Source: Rubrivivax sp. | Lineage (GTDB): Bacteria; Pseudomonadota; Gammaproteobacteria; Burkholderiales; Burkholderiaceae_C | NCBI GenBank assembly: GCA_019635315.1 | Contig: JAHBZT010000001.1 | Span: 1,038,001 to 1,102,000 of the forward strand | DNA length: 64,000 bases | Direction of reading: 5' to 3' | Shown: in pieces, positions 30,908-42,852 of the stretch | Layout: each line of letters opens with the position of its first letter | Position numbering within the stretch: position 1 is the first letter of the stretch | Made by a program: the position numbers and the translations under genes | Notes under the pieces: generated by a model | Told to the model about the DNA's origin: nothing | The model's database searches: none | What the model saw: the letters and a program-made list of their open reading frames with translations, nothing else

Positions 30908-31222
30908 TTACTTCGCGCCGCCGAGGATCCAGCGCGCCAGCGCCTGGGCGTCCTCTTCCTTCAGGTTGGGTTGCGCCGGCATCGGGATCTGGCCCCACTT
31001 GCCGCTGCCGCCCTTCTTGATGCTCGCGACCAGCATCGCCTCGGCGTCCTTCTGGCCGGCGTACTTCTTGGCCACTTCCTGGTAGGCCGGGCCGAGCAGC
31101 TTCTTGTCCACCGCGTGGCAGGCCACGCAGGCATTCTTCTGCGCGATCGCCATGCTGGCCCACGCGGGGGCGCCCAGCAGGGCGAGCGAGGCGGACAGGA
31201 TCAGCAGGCGGGTTGGCTTCAC
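30908..31222 (-). CDS. Small class I cytochrome c (c551/c552 type)
   Basis: This is a 104-residue exported monohaem cytochrome. A signal peptide (TRLLILSASLALLGAPAWA) precedes KNACVACHAVD (haem site residues 32-36), with GPAYQEVAKKYAG and the Met ligand in GQIPMPAQP. This is the layout of Pseudomonas c551-like electron carriers that feed nitrite reductase or cbb3 oxidase. The GTG after GGAGCCCTGCCC was chosen because it leaves an exact signal peptide. Upstream an AT-rich promoter-like stretch (about 31262-31310) separates it from the cbb operon end. Regulation by oxygen or nitrate is plausible, but no FNR box was seen. Confidence 0.9.
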   Translation of the reverse strand: MKPTRLLILSASLALLGAPAWASMAIAQKNACVACHAVDKKLLGPAYQEVAKKYAGQKDAEAMLVASIKKGGSGKWGQIPMPAQPNLKEEDAQALARWILGGAK

Positions 31223-31333
31223 GGGCAGGGCTCCAGGGCAGGGGGACGGGGTGGAAGGGATCGCGAATATATCAGCGGGCGCAAATATAGAGTGCGACAC
31301 CCTTTGCCGTATCGGGACTTCCCCCCGAACTGC

Positions 31334-31361
31334 GCGTCCGGTGGCCCGGCAGCCCGGACGC
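31334..31361 (-). terminator. Hairpin at the end of the cbb operon
   Basis: An 8-bp perfect stem (31334-31341 with 31354-31361) with a 12-nt GC-rich loop begins 7 bases after the cbbA stop codon. It has no T-tract but is the natural candidate for the cbb operon terminator. Confidence 0.4.
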
Positions 31362-31367
31362 CGCCCT

Positions 31368-32405
31368 TCAGCGATAGCGTGGCAGCATCGCCTCCAGCGG
31401 CAGCGGCCGCAGGCGGTCGGCCTGGCCGGCGCAGCCGAAGGCCTCGAAACGCGCCTTGCAGATGCCGCGCGCGGCGCGCGTGGCGGCGGCCAGCGCCTTG
31501 CGCGGGTCGAACTCCGCGGGCTGCTCGGCGAAGACCTGGCGCATCGCGCCGGTCATCGCGAGCCGGATGTCGGTGTCGATGTTGACCTTGCGCACGCCGC
31601 TGGCGATGCCGCGCACGATCTCCTCCACCGGCACGCCCCAGGTCGGCTTGATGTCGCCGCCGTGGCGGCGGATGAGCTCCAGCCACTCCTGCGGCACGCT
31701 GGACGAGCCGTGCATCACCAGGTGCGTGTCCGGCACCGCGGCGTGGATGCGCGCGATGCGGTCCATGGCCAGGATGTCGCCGGTGGGCGGGCGCGAGAAC
31801 TTGTAGGCGCCGTGGCTGGTGCCGATCGCGATGGCCAGTGCGTCGACGCCGGTGGCGGCGACGAAGGCGCGCGCCTCGTCGGGGTCGGTCAGCAGCTGGT
31901 CGTGGCCGAGCGCGCCCTCGGCGCCGATGCCGTCCTCCTCGCCGGCCTGGCCGGTTTCCAGTGAGCCCAGGCAGCCGAGTTCACCCTCGACCGAGACGCC
32001 GACCGCATGCGCGATCTCGCACACGCGGCGCGTGACCTCGACGTTGTGGTCGTAGCTCGCCGGTGTCTTGCCGTCCTCGCGCAGCGAGCCGTCCATCATC
32101 ACGCTGGTGAAGCCCGAGCGGATGGCCTGCACGCAGACCGCCGGCGAGACGCCGTGGTCCTGGTGCAGCACGACCGGGATGTCCGGGTGCGTCTCCACCG
32201 CGGCCAGCACCATGTGGCGCAGGTAGGCCTCGCCGGCATATTTGCGCGCCCCGGCCGAGGCCTGCAGGATGACCGGCGAACGGGTCTCCTGAGCGGCCTG
32301 CATGATGGCCTGGATCTGCTCCAGGTTGTTGACGTTGAAGGCAGGCACGCCATAGCCGTTCTCGGCGGCATGGTCGAGCTGCTGGCGCAGGGCGATGAAG
32401 GCCAT
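31368..32405 (-). CDS. cbbA: Class II fructose-1,6-bisphosphate aldolase (Calvin cycle)
   Basis: This is a 345-residue zinc aldolase that makes fructose 1,6-bisphosphate and sedoheptulose 1,7-bisphosphate. Metal and substrate motifs are in order: [12 protein letters not shown] near residue 20, VVLHQDHG (catalytic Asp, Zn His), [24 protein letters not shown] (Zn His), [12 protein letters not shown] (Zn His) and [13 protein letters not shown]. The length and the long insertion after [12 protein letters not shown] match Burkholderiales CbbA. It is the last gene of the cbb operon and starts after CAGGAGAACCCC. Confidence 0.95.
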   Translation of the reverse strand: MAFIALRQQLDHAAENGYGVPAFNVNNLEQIQAIMQAAQETRSPVILQASAGARKYAGEAYLRHMVLAAVETHPDIPVVLHQDHGVSPAVCVQAIRSGFTSVMMDGSLREDGKTPASYDHNVEVTRRVCEIAHAVGVSVEGELGCLGSLETGQAGEEDGIGAEGALGHDQLLTDPDEARAFVAATGVDALAIAIGTSHGAYKFSRPPTGDILAMDRIARIHAAVPDTHLVMHGSSSVPQEWLELIRRHGGDIKPTWGVPVEEIVRGIASGVRKVNIDTDIRLAMTGAMRQVFAEQPAEFDPRKALAAATRAARGICKARFEAFGCAGQADRLRPLPLEAMLPRYR

Positions 32406-32436
32406 GGGGTTCTCCTGGGGGGCTATCGGGGGGCGC

Positions 32437-33234
32437 TCAGCCGAACTGAGACACCAGGTCCATCTGGCTGTGCCAGGCGCGCAGGTCGTCCAGCGTGACG
32501 CGCTCGTCGTCGGCGTCGGCCTGCGCGTGTGAACCGGGCAGCGCCGGCCGCCAGCCGGCGCGCGTGTGCAGGCCGGGGCCGATCGCGATCGCGCCTTCCA
32601 GCGTCGCGTCGGCGAAGTAGGCGCTGAGCGTGACGACCACCGGCACCTCGGCGGCGCGCGCCGCGGCCACGCCGCCGGGCGAGTCCTCCAGCGCCACCGC
32701 GTCCAGCGGGCCCAGGCCCAGCGTGCGCAGCGCGAGACGGAAGACCTCGGGGTCGGGCTTCTTGCGCTGCACGTCCTCGCCGCAGACGATGCTGTCGAAG
32801 CGCTCGCGCCAGCGCGGGCCGAAGTGCACGCCGAGCAGCGCGTCGACATTCGCGCGGCTGGTCGTCGTCGTGATCGCCTGGCGCACCCCTTGCGCATGCG
32901 CCTCGGCAATCAGCGCCGCGACACCCGGGCGCAGCGGCAGCTTCGCCTCGCGCACCAGCGCCGTGTAGCAGGCGGTCTTGCGCCGGTGCAGCTCGCGCGC
33001 CAGCGCCTCGCGCTCGCCCGGCGCGGCCGGGGCGTCGGCACGCGTGGCCATGTCGGCCATCAGCCGCTCGCGGCCGCCGGTCACCGCCAACAGCTCGCCG
33101 TAGCGCGCCGCGTCCCAGCGCCAGGGCAGGCCCATGGTCTCGAAGGCGTGGTTGAAGGCCACGCGGTGGCCGTCGCGTTCGGTCTCGGCCAGCGTGCCGT
33201 CGACGTCCCACAGCAGGGCTTGCAGTCGGCTCAT
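32437..33234 (-). CDS. cbbY: HAD phosphatase CbbY (xylulose-1,5-bisphosphate phosphatase)
   Basis: This 265-residue HAD hydrolase has [18 protein letters not shown] (nucleophile D10), [14 protein letters not shown] in place of the usual second HAD motif, [12 protein letters not shown] and [14 protein letters not shown]. CbbY removes phosphate from xylulose 1,5-bisphosphate, a misfire product that blocks RuBisCO, and so works with CbbX. The start overlaps the cbbZ stop by 4 nt. The Glu and Arg of the [15 protein letters not shown] cap distinguish CbbY from general beta-phosphoglucomutases. Confidence 0.93.
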   Translation of the reverse strand: MSRLQALLWDVDGTLAETERDGHRVAFNHAFETMGLPWRWDAARYGELLAVTGGRERLMADMATRADAPAAPGEREALARELHRRKTACYTALVREAKLPLRPGVAALIAEAHAQGVRQAITTTTSRANVDALLGVHFGPRWRERFDSIVCGEDVQRKKPDPEVFRLALRTLGLGPLDAVALEDSPGGVAAARAAEVPVVVTLSAYFADATLEGAIAIGPGLHTRAGWRPALPGSHAQADADDERVTLDDLRAWHSQMDLVSQFG

Positions 33235-33917
33235 GTCGTTTCCTCCGGGTCGTCGTGCAGCAGTGCGCCGAAGTCGGCGATCAGCCGGTCGGGCGCGCAG
33301 GCCGCGACCGGCTCGCCCAGGTTGTAGCCATAGGGCAGCAGCCAGACCGCGACGCCGGCGCGGCGCGCGGTCTCGGCGTCGATCGACGAGTCGCCGACGA
33401 ACAGCGCGCGCGACGGCGGTGTGCCGAAGGCCTGCAGGCAGTCGTGCACGCCGGCCGGGTCGGGCTTGCGCGTGGCCAGCGTATCGCCACAGACGACGCG
33501 GTCGAAGGCGGCGCCCAGCCGGTGGGCGTCGAGCACGCGGGCGGTATAGCGTGTCTCCTTGTTGGTCACGATCGCGAGCCGGCTGCCGCGCTGGCGCAGC
33601 GCCGCCAGCGTCTCGCGCACGCCCGGGTACAGGCGGCTGCGCGTGCCGCAGCGTTCGGCATAGTGGCGGTCGTAGCGCGCGACGATGGCCGGGTGCCGCG
33701 CGTCGGCACGCACCGCCTCGGGCGTGCGGCCACTGGCCCGCGCCAGCGCCTGCACCAGCAGCGCGCCGGTGCCGTGACCGATCCAGCGCGCGATCTGCGC
33801 CTCGTCGACCGCCGGCCAGCCGAAGTCGTGCAGCGTGTCGTTGACGGCGTCGGCGATCTCCGGCGCGGTCTCGACCAGCGTGCCGTCGAGGTCGAAGAGC
33901 ATCAGGTCCCAGGCCAT
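33231..33917 (-). CDS. cbbZ: Phosphoglycolate phosphatase
   Basis: This is a 228-residue HAD enzyme that hydrolyses the 2-phosphoglycolate made by RuBisCO oxygenation. Motifs are MLFDLDGTLVETAPEI (nucleophile D9), LAIVTNKETRYTARVL, RKPDPAGVHDCL (Lys) and LFVGDSSIDAETARRAG. The cap has IGHGTGALLVQALA. It sits between cbbT and cbbY and overlaps cbbY by 4 nt. It ends with [12 protein letters not shown]. Confidence 0.95.
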   Translation of the reverse strand: MAWDLMLFDLDGTLVETAPEIADAVNDTLHDFGWPAVDEAQIARWIGHGTGALLVQALARASGRTPEAVRADARHPAIVARYDRHYAERCGTRSRLYPGVRETLAALRQRGSRLAIVTNKETRYTARVLDAHRLGAAFDRVVCGDTLATRKPDPAGVHDCLQAFGTPPSRALFVGDSSIDAETARRAGVAVWLLPYGYNLGEPVAACAPDRLIADFGALLHDDPEETT

Positions 33918-33931
33918 GCGCCGAGTGTCGT

Positions 33932-35941
33932 TCAGCCGATCGCGCGGCGCGCCGCGGCGGCCACCGCCTCGGCAGTGATGCCGAAATGCGCATACAGCGC
34001 CGGCGCCGGGGCCGACTCGCCGTAGCGCGCGATGCCGACCACCGCGCCGTGGCGGCCGACATACTTGCGCCAGAAGTCCGGGTGTGCGGCTTCCACGGCG
34101 ACCGCGGGCAGTGCCGGCGGCAGCACCGCGTCCTGCCAGGCGGCGTCCTGGCGGTCGAAGACCGTCGTGCCGGGCATCGAGACCACGCGCGCCGCGACGC
34201 CCTCGGCCGCCAGCAGCGCCTGCGCCTGCAGCGCCAGCTGCAGCTCGGAGCCGGTGCCGATCAGCACCACGCGCGCGCCGGGCGCGTCGCGCAGCACATA
34301 GCCGCCGCGCCGCACCTCGGCAGCGCGCGCCGGGTCGTCCAGCACGCGCGGCAGGTTCTGGCGCGACAGGCACAGGGCGCTCGGGCCGTCGCGGCGCTCG
34401 ATCGCGCACGCCCAGGCGACCGCGGTCTCCAGGCCGTCGGCCGGGCGCCAGACGTCCAGGTCGGGGATCAGGCGCAGCGACGGGATGTGTTCCACGCTCT
34501 GGTGCGTCGGCCCGTCCTCGCCCAGCCCGATGCTGTCGTGCGTGAAGACATGGATCACGCGCTGCTTCATCAGCGCGGCCATGCGGATGGCGTTGCGGCT
34601 GTAGTCGCTGAAGGTCAGGAAGGTGCCGCCATAGGGCAGCAGCCCGCCATGCAGCGCGATGCCGTTCATCATCGCGGCCATGCCGAATTCGCGCACGCCG
34701 TAGCTCAGGTGGTTGCCCGGGTGGTCGCGGCCCGCGATGACGCAGCCCTTGAAGTTGGTCAGGTTGCTGCCGGTGAGGTCGGCGCTGCCGCCGAACAGCT
34801 CGGGCAGCGACGGCGCCAGCGCGTCCAGCGCCTGCTGGCTGGCCTTGCGCGTGGCCACCGCGTCGGGCCTGGCGGCCATCGCGGCGCAGGCGGCCGCGAC
34901 GCGCTGCCCCCAGTCCTCGGGCAGTTCCCCGGCGATGCGGCGTTCGAACTCGGCCGCCAGCGCCGGGTGCGCGCTGCGGTAGGCCTCGAAGCGCAGCCGC
35001 CACTCGCGCTCCCGCGCGGCGCCGGCCTCGCGGGCGTCCCAGGCCGCGGCCACGTCCTCGGGCACCTCGAACGGCGCGGCGCTCCAGCCCAGCGCCTCGC
35101 GCGTGGCGGCCACCTCGGCAGCGCCGAGCGCGGCGCCGTGCACGTCGTGCGTGCCGGCCTTGTGTGGCGAGCCCTGGCCGATGACGGTCTTGCAGCAGAT
35201 CAGCGTCGGCCTGCCGTGGTGTCCCAGCGCCTGCGCCTTCGCCGCGGCGATCGCGGCGTCGACGGCGGCGATGTCGTGGCCGTCGACGGCACGGATCACG
35301 TGCCAGCCCAGCGCCTCGAAGCGCGCCGGCGTGTCGTCGGCGAACCAGCCCTCGACCGGGCCGTCGATGCTGATGCCGTTGTCGTCGTACAGCGCGATCA
35401 GCCTGGCCAGGCGCAGCGTGCCCGCCAGCGACGCCGCTTCCTGGCTGATGCCTTCCATCAGGCAGCCGTCGCCCAGGAAGACATAGGTGAAGTGTTCGAC
35501 GATGGCGTGGCCGTCGCGGTTGAAGGCGGCGGCGAGCTGCGTCTCGGCCAGCGCCATGCCCACGGCATTGGCGAAGCCCTGGCCCAGCGGGCCGGTCGTC
35601 GTCTCCACGCCGGGCGTGACGCCGACCTCGGGGTGGCCGGGGGTGCGGCTGTGCAGCTGGCGGAAGGCCTGCAGCTCGGACATCGGCAGCTCGTAGCCGC
35701 TCAGGTGCAGCAGCGCATACAGCAGCATCGAGGCGTGGCCGTTGGACAGCACGAAGCGGTCGCGGTCGGGCCAGCGCGGGTTGGCCGGGTGGTGCTTCAG
35801 GTGCCGGTGCCAGAGCGCGAGCGCGATCTCGGCCATGCCCATCGGTGCACCGGGATGGCCGGACTTCGCCTTCTCGACGGCGTCGACCGCCAGCATGCGC
35901 AGGGCATTCGCCATGCGCGTTTCGAGCGTGCGGGTGAGCAT
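33932..35941 (-). CDS. cbbT: Transketolase (Calvin cycle)
   Basis: This is a 669-residue thiamin-diphosphate enzyme that regenerates pentoses from hexose and triose phosphates. Motifs include [14 protein letters not shown] (about 27-40), [50 protein letters not shown] (ThDP-binding Gly-Asp), [14 protein letters not shown], and in the second half FMTFSDY-like [19 protein letters not shown] with [14 protein letters not shown]. It starts 1 base after the cbbP stop, so it is translationally coupled. All residues expected of the family are present. Confidence 0.97.
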   Translation of the reverse strand: MLTRTLETRMANALRMLAVDAVEKAKSGHPGAPMGMAEIALALWHRHLKHHPANPRWPDRDRFVLSNGHASMLLYALLHLSGYELPMSELQAFRQLHSRTPGHPEVGVTPGVETTTGPLGQGFANAVGMALAETQLAAAFNRDGHAIVEHFTYVFLGDGCLMEGISQEAASLAGTLRLARLIALYDDNGISIDGPVEGWFADDTPARFEALGWHVIRAVDGHDIAAVDAAIAAAKAQALGHHGRPTLICCKTVIGQGSPHKAGTHDVHGAALGAAEVAATREALGWSAAPFEVPEDVAAAWDAREAGAAREREWRLRFEAYRSAHPALAAEFERRIAGELPEDWGQRVAAACAAMAARPDAVATRKASQQALDALAPSLPELFGGSADLTGSNLTNFKGCVIAGRDHPGNHLSYGVREFGMAAMMNGIALHGGLLPYGGTFLTFSDYSRNAIRMAALMKQRVIHVFTHDSIGLGEDGPTHQSVEHIPSLRLIPDLDVWRPADGLETAVAWACAIERRDGPSALCLSRQNLPRVLDDPARAAEVRRGGYVLRDAPGARVVLIGTGSELQLALQAQALLAAEGVAARVVSMPGTTVFDRQDAAWQDAVLPPALPAVAVEAAHPDFWRKYVGRHGAVVGIARYGESAPAPALYAHFGITAEAVAAAARRAIG

Positions 35942-35942
35942 G

Positions 35943-36827
35943 TCAGAGCGCTCCCGCCGCGCGCTTGCGCCGCTCGATCATGCGCCAGATGAACGGCGTG
36001 AAGATCAGCTGCATCGCCAGTTCCATCTTGCCGCCGGGCACGACGATGGTGTTGGCGCGGCTCATCCACGAGTCGTTGATCATGTTCAGCAGGTAGGGGA
36101 AGTCGATGCCCTTGGGGTTGGCGAAGCGGATCACGCACAGGCTCTCGTCGGCCGTCGGGATGTCGCGCGCGATGAAGGGGTCGCTGGTGTCGACCACCGG
36201 CACGCGCTGGAAGTTGACATGCGTGTGCTGGAACTGCGGCACGATGTAGTGCACGTAGTCGGGCATGCGGCGCAGGATGGTGTCGGTCACCGCCTCGGTG
36301 CTGTAGCCGCGCACATGCTTGTCGCGCCACAGCTTCTGGATCCACTCCAGGTTGATCACCGGCACCACGCCGATCAGCAGGTCCGGGTACCGGGCGATGT
36401 TGACCTGCTCGGTGACGACCGCGCCGTGCAGGCCCTCGTAGAACAGCATGTCGGTGCCCTCGGGCAGGTCCTCCCAGGGCGTGAAGGTCCCTGGCTCCTG
36501 CTTGTAGGGGGCCGCTTCCACCGGGTCGTGCAGGTATCTGCGGCGGCGCCCGGTGCCGGTCTCGGCGTAGCTGCGGAACAGGTTCTCGAGCTCCGGGAAC
36601 AGGTTGTTGTCCGGGCCGAAGTGGCTGAAGTGCTTGTTGCCTTCCTTCTCGGCCGCGGCCTGGCGCTCGCGCATCTCCTTGCGGTCGTAGCGGTGGAAGC
36701 TGTCGCCCTCGATGACCGCGGCGCTGACCTTCTCGCGCCGGAAGATGTTCTCGAAGGTGCGCGTGACGCTGCTCGTGCCGGCGCCGCTGGAGCCGGTGAT
36801 CGCGATGATGGGGTGGCGTTCGGACAT
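35943..36827 (-). CDS. cbbP: Phosphoribulokinase
   Basis: This is a 294-residue class I (proteobacterial) phosphoribulokinase that phosphorylates ribulose 5-phosphate to the RuBisCO substrate. The P-loop is [28 protein letters not shown] supplies the catalytic Asp, and the substrate site has [33 protein letters not shown] and [10 protein letters not shown]. Length and motifs are complete. The start is set by the HPIIAITG frame. Upstream of it are two copies of a 78-bp repeat before cbbF. Confidence 0.97.
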   Translation of the reverse strand: MSERHPIIAITGSSGAGTSSVTRTFENIFRREKVSAAVIEGDSFHRYDRKEMRERQAAAEKEGNKHFSHFGPDNNLFPELENLFRSYAETGTGRRRRYLHDPVEAAPYKQEPGTFTPWEDLPEGTDMLFYEGLHGAVVTEQVNIARYPDLLIGVVPVINLEWIQKLWRDKHVRGYSTEAVTDTILRRMPDYVHYIVPQFQHTHVNFQRVPVVDTSDPFIARDIPTADESLCVIRFANPKGIDFPYLLNMINDSWMSRANTIVVPGGKMELAMQLIFTPFIWRMIERRKRAAGAL

Positions 36828-36839
36828 GGTGGTTCCTAC

Positions 36840-37004
36840 GGTCGGGCGCCGGGCCGCCCCAAGCCCGACCAAGCCCCCTCGGGGGGTGGCGAAGGGCCGA
36901 AGGCACGAGCCTGGGGGCGCATGGATGGTCGGGCGCCGGGCCGCCCCAAGCCCGACCGAGCCCCCTCGGGGGGCGGCGAAGGGCCGAAGGCACAAGCCTG
37001 GGGG
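36840..37004. repeat. Two direct copies of a 78-bp intergenic repeat
   Basis: Copy 1 is 36840-36917 and copy 2 is 36927-37004, 87 bp apart and differing at about 3 positions. Each copy contains an 8-bp hairpin (GGTCGGGC / GCCCGACC) and a CCCCCTCGGGGGG palindrome. They lie between cbbP and cbbF inside the operon. Similar repeats are common in Burkholderiales genomes (recollection, not checked). Confidence 0.9.
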
Positions 37005-37011
37005 TACATGG

Positions 37012-38097
37012 TCAGTCTCGGAAAAGGCTGCGCTCGGCGAACAGCGGCGCCGGGGCCTCGCGCGTGACCGGGTCGTGGTGGTAGCGCTCGATGCGCTCGA
37101 CCTCGTTCTTCGAGCCGAAGACGACGCCGATGCGCTGGTGCAGCGCGCTCGGCTTGACGCCCAGCATGGGCTGGCGGCCGGTGCTGCAGCGCCCGCCCGC
37201 CTGCTCGATGACATAGCCGATCGGGTTGGCCTCGTACAGCAGGCGCAGGCGGCCTGGCTTGGCCGGATCCTTGGTGTCCCGGGGATAGAGGAAGACGCCG
37301 CCGCGCATCAGGATGCGGTGTGCCTCGGCCACCATGCTGGCGATCCAGCGCATGTTGAAGTCCTTGCCGCGCGGGCCGCTGCGGCCGGCCAGGCACTCGT
37401 CGACATAGCGCTTGACCGGCGGCTCCCAGAAGCGGCTGTTGCTGGTGTTGATCGCGAATTCCTGCGTGTCCTCGGGCACCCGGATGTCCGGGTGCGTGAG
37501 CTTGAACTCGCCCAGCGACTGGTCCAGCGTGAAGCCGACGACACCGTTGCCCACCGTCAGCACCAGCATCGTCGTCGGGCCGTAGAGCGCGTAGCCGGCG
37601 GCCACCTGCGCCGCACCGGGCTGCAGGAAGTCCGCTTCGGTCACGTCGCGCCCGCTGTCGATCACGTCCTGCGGCGCGCGCAGGATCGAGAAGATGCTGC
37701 CCACCGAGACGTTGACGTCCAGGTTGCTGCTGCCGTCCAGCGGGTCGAAGACCAGCAGGTATTTGCCGCGCTGGTGCTCGGCCGGGATCTGGTAGGGCGC
37801 GGCCATCTCCTCGGAGGCCATGCCGGCCAGGTGCCCCGACCATTCGCTCTGCTTGATCAGCATCAGGTTGCTGATGATGTCCAGCGGCTTGGCGACCTCG
37901 CCCTGCACGTTGACCTCGCCGGCGGCCCAGGATTCCGGCACCTCGGCCAGCGAGCCCAGCGCGACCTGGCGCGCGATGGCCTTGCAGGCGATCGAGACAT
38001 CCAGGACCAGCGCATTGAGCTCGCCGCTGGCCTGCGGAAAACGCCGGCGCTGCTCGATCAGGTATTGCGTCAGCGTGCGCTTCTTGGACAGCGGCAT
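37012..38097 (-). CDS. cbbF: Fructose-1,6-bisphosphatase (Calvin cycle)
   Basis: This is a 361-residue class I FBPase. Motifs are [26 protein letters not shown] (metal site DPLDGSS), [61 protein letters not shown] and [17 protein letters not shown]. It removes the 1-phosphate from fructose and probably sedoheptulose bisphosphate. It starts [13 protein letters not shown], lies after cbbX and is separated from cbbP by the 78-bp repeats. Confidence 0.97.
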   Translation of the reverse strand: MPLSKKRTLTQYLIEQRRRFPQASGELNALVLDVSIACKAIARQVALGSLAEVPESWAAGEVNVQGEVAKPLDIISNLMLIKQSEWSGHLAGMASEEMAAPYQIPAEHQRGKYLLVFDPLDGSSNLDVNVSVGSIFSILRAPQDVIDSGRDVTEADFLQPGAAQVAAGYALYGPTTMLVLTVGNGVVGFTLDQSLGEFKLTHPDIRVPEDTQEFAINTSNSRFWEPPVKRYVDECLAGRSGPRGKDFNMRWIASMVAEAHRILMRGGVFLYPRDTKDPAKPGRLRLLYEANPIGYVIEQAGGRCSTGRQPMLGVKPSALHQRIGVVFGSKNEVERIERYHHDPVTREAPAPLFAERSLFRD

Positions 38098-38114
38098 GCC
38101 GTTCCCCCCGGGTG

Positions 38115-39071
38115 TCAGTGGCTGTTCTGGAAGACGCGGCTGGCGCGCAGGTCTTCCGCGGTGATGGTGCTCAGGTCCTCGGCCGACAGCACGCGGTCGC
38201 GCTCGGCGAACAGCCGGCTGGCCTGGCGCAGCCGCGCGCGGTCCAGCGCGTTGCGCACGCTGCGTGCATTGGCGAAGTGCTGCTGCACGATGCGGCGCTC
38301 GAGGTAGTCGCGCATCACCGCGTCGGTGCCGGCGTCGAAGCGGTAGTGCTGCTGCTGCAGCATCTTCCCCGCGATCTGCAGCAACTCGTCGACCGAATAG
38401 TCGGGGAAGTCGATGTGGTGCGCGATGCGGCTGCTCATGCCGGGGTTGGACTGGAAGAAGGTGTCCATGCGGTCCTTGTAGCCGGCCAGGATGACGACCA
38501 GGTCGTCGCGCTGGTTCTCCATCACCTGCAGCAGGATCTCGATGGCCTCGCCGCCGTAGTCGCGCTCGTTCTCCGGCTTGTAGAGGTAGTAGGCCTCGTC
38601 GATGAAGAGCACGCCGCCCATGGCCTTCTTCAGCACCTCCCGGGTCTTGGGCGCCGTGTGGCCGATGTACTGGCCCACCAGGTCGTCGCGCGTCACCGCC
38701 ACCAGGTGGCCTTTGCGCACGTAGCCCAGGCGGTGCAGGATCTCGGCCATGCGCATCGCGACCGTGGTCTTGCCGGTGCCGGGGTTGCCGGTGAAGCACA
38801 TGTGCAGGCTGGGCGCCTGGGCCCGCAGGCCATGCGCCAGGCGCAGCCGGTCCACCACCAGCAGCGCGGCGATGTCGCGGATGCGCTGCTTCACCGGCGC
38901 CAGCCCGACGAGGTCGCGGTCGAGTTCGTCGAGCACCGCCTCGACCTGGCTCTCGCGCAGCACGTCGCCGACGGTGCGTGGGGCCGCCGCCGCAGCGGGC
39001 TGCTCGGCGGCGGCCACGGCGGCGGACGTCACCGCCGTCGCGCCGGGGATGCGGTACAGGGGCGCGTTCAT
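38115..39071 (-). CDS. cbbX: RuBisCO activase CbbX (AAA+)
   Basis: This is a 318-residue hexameric AAA+ ATPase that pulls on the RuBisCO large-subunit C-terminus to release inhibitory sugar phosphates in red-type (form IC/ID) RuBisCO. Walker A is [17 protein letters not shown] (near residue 97), the pore loop region is [14 protein letters not shown], and Walker B is [12 protein letters not shown]. Sensor residues follow in [11 protein letters not shown] and [18 protein letters not shown]. The start overlaps the cbbE stop by 4 nt. Its presence supports assignment of this RuBisCO to the red type. Confidence 0.97.
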   Translation of the reverse strand: MNAPLYRIPGATAVTSAAVAAAEQPAAAAAPRTVGDVLRESQVEAVLDELDRDLVGLAPVKQRIRDIAALLVVDRLRLAHGLRAQAPSLHMCFTGNPGTGKTTVAMRMAEILHRLGYVRKGHLVAVTRDDLVGQYIGHTAPKTREVLKKAMGGVLFIDEAYYLYKPENERDYGGEAIEILLQVMENQRDDLVVILAGYKDRMDTFFQSNPGMSSRIAHHIDFPDYSVDELLQIAGKMLQQQHYRFDAGTDAVMRDYLERRIVQQHFANARSVRNALDRARLRQASRLFAERDRVLSAEDLSTITAEDLRASRVFQNSH

Positions 39072-39775
39072 GCCGCCTCGGCCAGCGGCTGGCCGGCGAG
39101 CTCGGCGCGCATCGCGTCGATGACCGCCTTGTATTCGCGCTGGCCGAAGATCGCGCTGCCGGCCACGAAGGTGTCGGCGCCGGCATCGGCCACACGGCGG
39201 ATGTTGTCGACCTTGATGCCGCCGTCGACCTGCAGCCGGATGTCGCGCCCGCTCAGCTCGATGAGCCGGCGTGCACGCTCGACCTTGCGCAGCGCGCCGT
39301 CGATGAAGCTCTGCCCGCCGAAGCCGGGGTTGACGCTCATGATCAGCACCAGGTCGACCTTGTCCAGCGTCCACTCCAGCACGTCCAGCGGCGCGGCCGG
39401 GTTGAAGACCAGCCCGGCCCGGCAGCCGGCCGAGCGGATGAGCTGCAGCGTGCGGTCCACGTGCGTGCTGGCGTCCGGGTGGAAGCTGATGAGGTCGGCA
39501 CCGGCCTCCGCGAAGGCCAGGGCCAGCGCATCCACCGGGCGCACCATCAGGTGGACGTCCAGCGGCGCGTGGCTGCCGTCGGCGCGGCGCGTGTGCGGCT
39601 TCAGCGACTGCGCCACCGCGGGGCCGATCGTCAGGTTGGGCACGTAATGGTTGTCCATCACGTCGAAATGGATCCAGTCGGCGCCGGCGGCGATGACGGC
39701 GCGCACCTCTTCACCCAGGCGCGCGAAGTCGGCCGAGAGGATGGACGGGGCGATGCTGAAGGTGCTGCTGCTCAT
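39068..39775 (-). CDS. cbbE: Ribulose-phosphate 3-epimerase
   Basis: This is a 235-residue TIM-barrel enzyme that converts xylulose 5-phosphate to ribulose 5-phosphate. Motifs are [39 protein letters not shown] (metal His and Asp), [27 protein letters not shown] and [12 protein letters not shown] with [14 protein letters not shown]. The last 8 residues overlap the start of cbbX by 4 nt. It sits between cbbS and cbbX, an unusual place for cbbE, which is more often downstream of cbbX or cbbY. Confidence 0.96.
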   Translation of the reverse strand: MSSSTFSIAPSILSADFARLGEEVRAVIAAGADWIHFDVMDNHYVPNLTIGPAVAQSLKPHTRRADGSHAPLDVHLMVRPVDALALAFAEAGADLISFHPDASTHVDRTLQLIRSAGCRAGLVFNPAAPLDVLEWTLDKVDLVLIMSVNPGFGGQSFIDGALRKVERARRLIELSGRDIRLQVDGGIKVDNIRRVADAGADTFVAGSAIFGQREYKAVIDAMRAELAGQPLAEAA

Positions 39776-39795
39776 GGCGCCGGCTCCCGGGTGCA

Positions 39796-40230
39796 TCAGT
39801 AGCGCCGGGCTTCCGGCTTGTCGGTCGCGTAGCTGTGCACCGTGTAGCGGATCTGGCGCCCGTCCGCTTCCTGTCGCACGAGGCCGAAGCCCGGCTCGTC
39901 CTGCGGCCGGTTGACGATGAAGCTCATCGCGATGCTCTCGACGCCGCGCGTGCTGTCGAAGGCCATCAGCCGGATGTAGTGGCCGGGGAAGGTCCTGCGG
40001 CAGTTGTCGAGTTCCATCATCACGCCGGCCGCGTCCTGCAGGTCGAACATCGGCATGCCGAACATCTCCCAGTAGGTGTTGCGCGGGTGCGGGTCGTCGG
40101 TGTACTCCACGCTCCAGGCATAGCCCTTGTCCAGGCCGTACTGGATCTGCGCGGTGATCTCGGCGTCCGTGAGGTCGGGCAGGAAGCTGAACTGGCCCTG
40201 CGTCAGGCGGCCGGTGGGGTTGGTCATCAT
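39796..40230 (-). CDS. cbbS: RuBisCO small subunit (red type)
   Basis: This is a 144-residue subunit with the extended C-terminus of red-type small subunits: [51 protein letters not shown], then the C-terminal hairpin [29 protein letters not shown]. It starts at two tandem Met codons after GGAGAGCACGACC and follows cbbL by 21 bases. Confidence 0.97.
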   Translation of the reverse strand: MMTNPTGRLTQGQFSFLPDLTDAEITAQIQYGLDKGYAWSVEYTDDPHPRNTYWEMFGMPMFDLQDAAGVMMELDNCRRTFPGHYIRLMAFDSTRGVESIAMSFIVNRPQDEPGFGLVRQEADGRQIRYTVHSYATDKPEARRY

Positions 40231-40251
40231 GGTCGTGCTCTCCTTGCGCGT

Positions 40252-41808
<1,557 letters not shown>

Positions 41809-41829
41809 TCAGATCGGTTGACCGTCAGA

Positions 41830-41844
41830 TTAAGCAAGGCTTAA
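41830..41844. promoter_or_regulatory. CbbR-type palindromic site (TTAAGC-N3-GCTTAA)
   Basis: A perfect palindrome TTAAGCAAGGCTTAA with an internal T-N11-A fits LysR-type sites. Its centre lies about 65 bases before the inferred cbbL transcription start, where CbbR recognition sites usually are. It overlaps the cbbR ribosome-binding area, which suits autorepression. Confidence 0.65.
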
Positions 41845-41846
41845 CA

Positions 41847-42800
41847 ATGAACGTCACCTTGCGCCAGATGCGCGTCTTCGCCGAGGTGGCGCGGCGGCTG
41901 AGCTTCGTGCGCGCCGCCGAGACGCTGCACCTGACGCCGCCGGCGGTGACGATGCAGGTCAAGGAGCTGGAGGCCGCGGTCGGCCTGCCGCTGTTCGAGC
42001 GCAGCGGCCGCCAGGTCGCGCTGACCACCGCCGGCGAATACCTGCTGGTCCATGCGCGCCGCCTGCTCGCGGTGCTGAAGGACGCCGAGGACGCGATGGC
42101 GCGGCTCAAGCATGTCGAGGTCGGGCGCCTCGACGTGGGCCTGGTCAGCACGGCCAAGTATTTCGTGCCGCGGCTGCTGGCACGCTTTCGCGAGCAGCAT
42201 CCGGGCATCGAGCTGCGGCTGCAGGTGTCGGCCAACCGCGACCAGCTGCTGGCGCTGCTGCGCGGCAACGAGATCGACCTCGCGGTGATGGGCCGCCCGC
42301 CGCGCGAGCTGGCCACGCGCGCCGAGGCCTTCGCGGCGCACCCGCAGGTCTTCGTCGCGCCGCCGGGGCATGCGCTGGCGCGCCTGGCGGCAGTCGAGCC
42401 GGCGCTGCTGGAGAACGAGCCCTTCATCGTGCGCGAGCCCGGCTCCGGCACGCGCAAGCACATGGAGGACTTCTTCGCCGCCCACCACCTGGCGCCGCGG
42501 GTGGCGATGGAGATGCCCAGCAACGAGAGCATCAAGCAGGCCGTGATGGCCGGCATGGGGCTGAGCTTCCTGTCGCTGCACACCATCGGGCTGGAGCTCG
42601 CCAGCGGCCTGCTGGCCATCGTGCCGGTCCAGGGCACGCCCATCGTGCGCACCTGGAACGTCGTGCACCTGGCCGGGCGCACGCTGTCGCCGGCGGCCGA
42701 GGCGCTGCGCTACTTCATCCTCGAGCATGGCGAGGCGCTGCTGGCGGCCCAGGACGCCGCGCTGCTCGGTCCGTCGGCGGTGCAGGGCGATACACGTTAG
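41847..42800 (+). CDS. cbbR: LysR-type regulator CbbR
   Basis: This is a 317-residue LysR regulator divergent from cbbL. The N-terminal helix-turn-helix is VTLRQMRVFAEVARRLSFVRAAETLHLTPPAVTMQVKELEA. The ligand domain has RLDVGLVSTAKYFVPRLLARF, DLAVMGRPP and VMAGMGLSFLSLHTI, and it ends TPIVRTWNVVHLAGR. These are CbbR features. It senses metabolites such as phosphoenolpyruvate or NADPH in relatives and activates the cbb operon. The start codon is only 3 bases from the palindrome that CbbR likely binds. Confidence 0.95.
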   Translation: MNVTLRQMRVFAEVARRLSFVRAAETLHLTPPAVTMQVKELEAAVGLPLFERSGRQVALTTAGEYLLVHARRLLAVLKDAEDAMARLKHVEVGRLDVGLVSTAKYFVPRLLARFREQHPGIELRLQVSANRDQLLALLRGNEIDLAVMGRPPRELATRAEAFAAHPQVFVAPPGHALARLAAVEPALLENEPFIVREPGSGTRKHMEDFFAAHHLAPRVAMEMPSNESIKQAVMAGMGLSFLSLHTIGLELASGLLAIVPVQGTPIVRTWNVVHLAGRTLSPAAEALRYFILEHGEALLAAQDAALLGPSAVQGDTR

Positions 42801-42852
42801 GGTATATTGATCGGCAGCAGGCGGCGCAAACGGGTGCCCCTGGGAGAGACCG

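Noticed and set aside
36840-37004. CRISPR or mobile element in the cbb operon
   Set aside because: Only two copies of a GC-rich intergenic repeat, with no spacers, no target-site duplication and no transposase.
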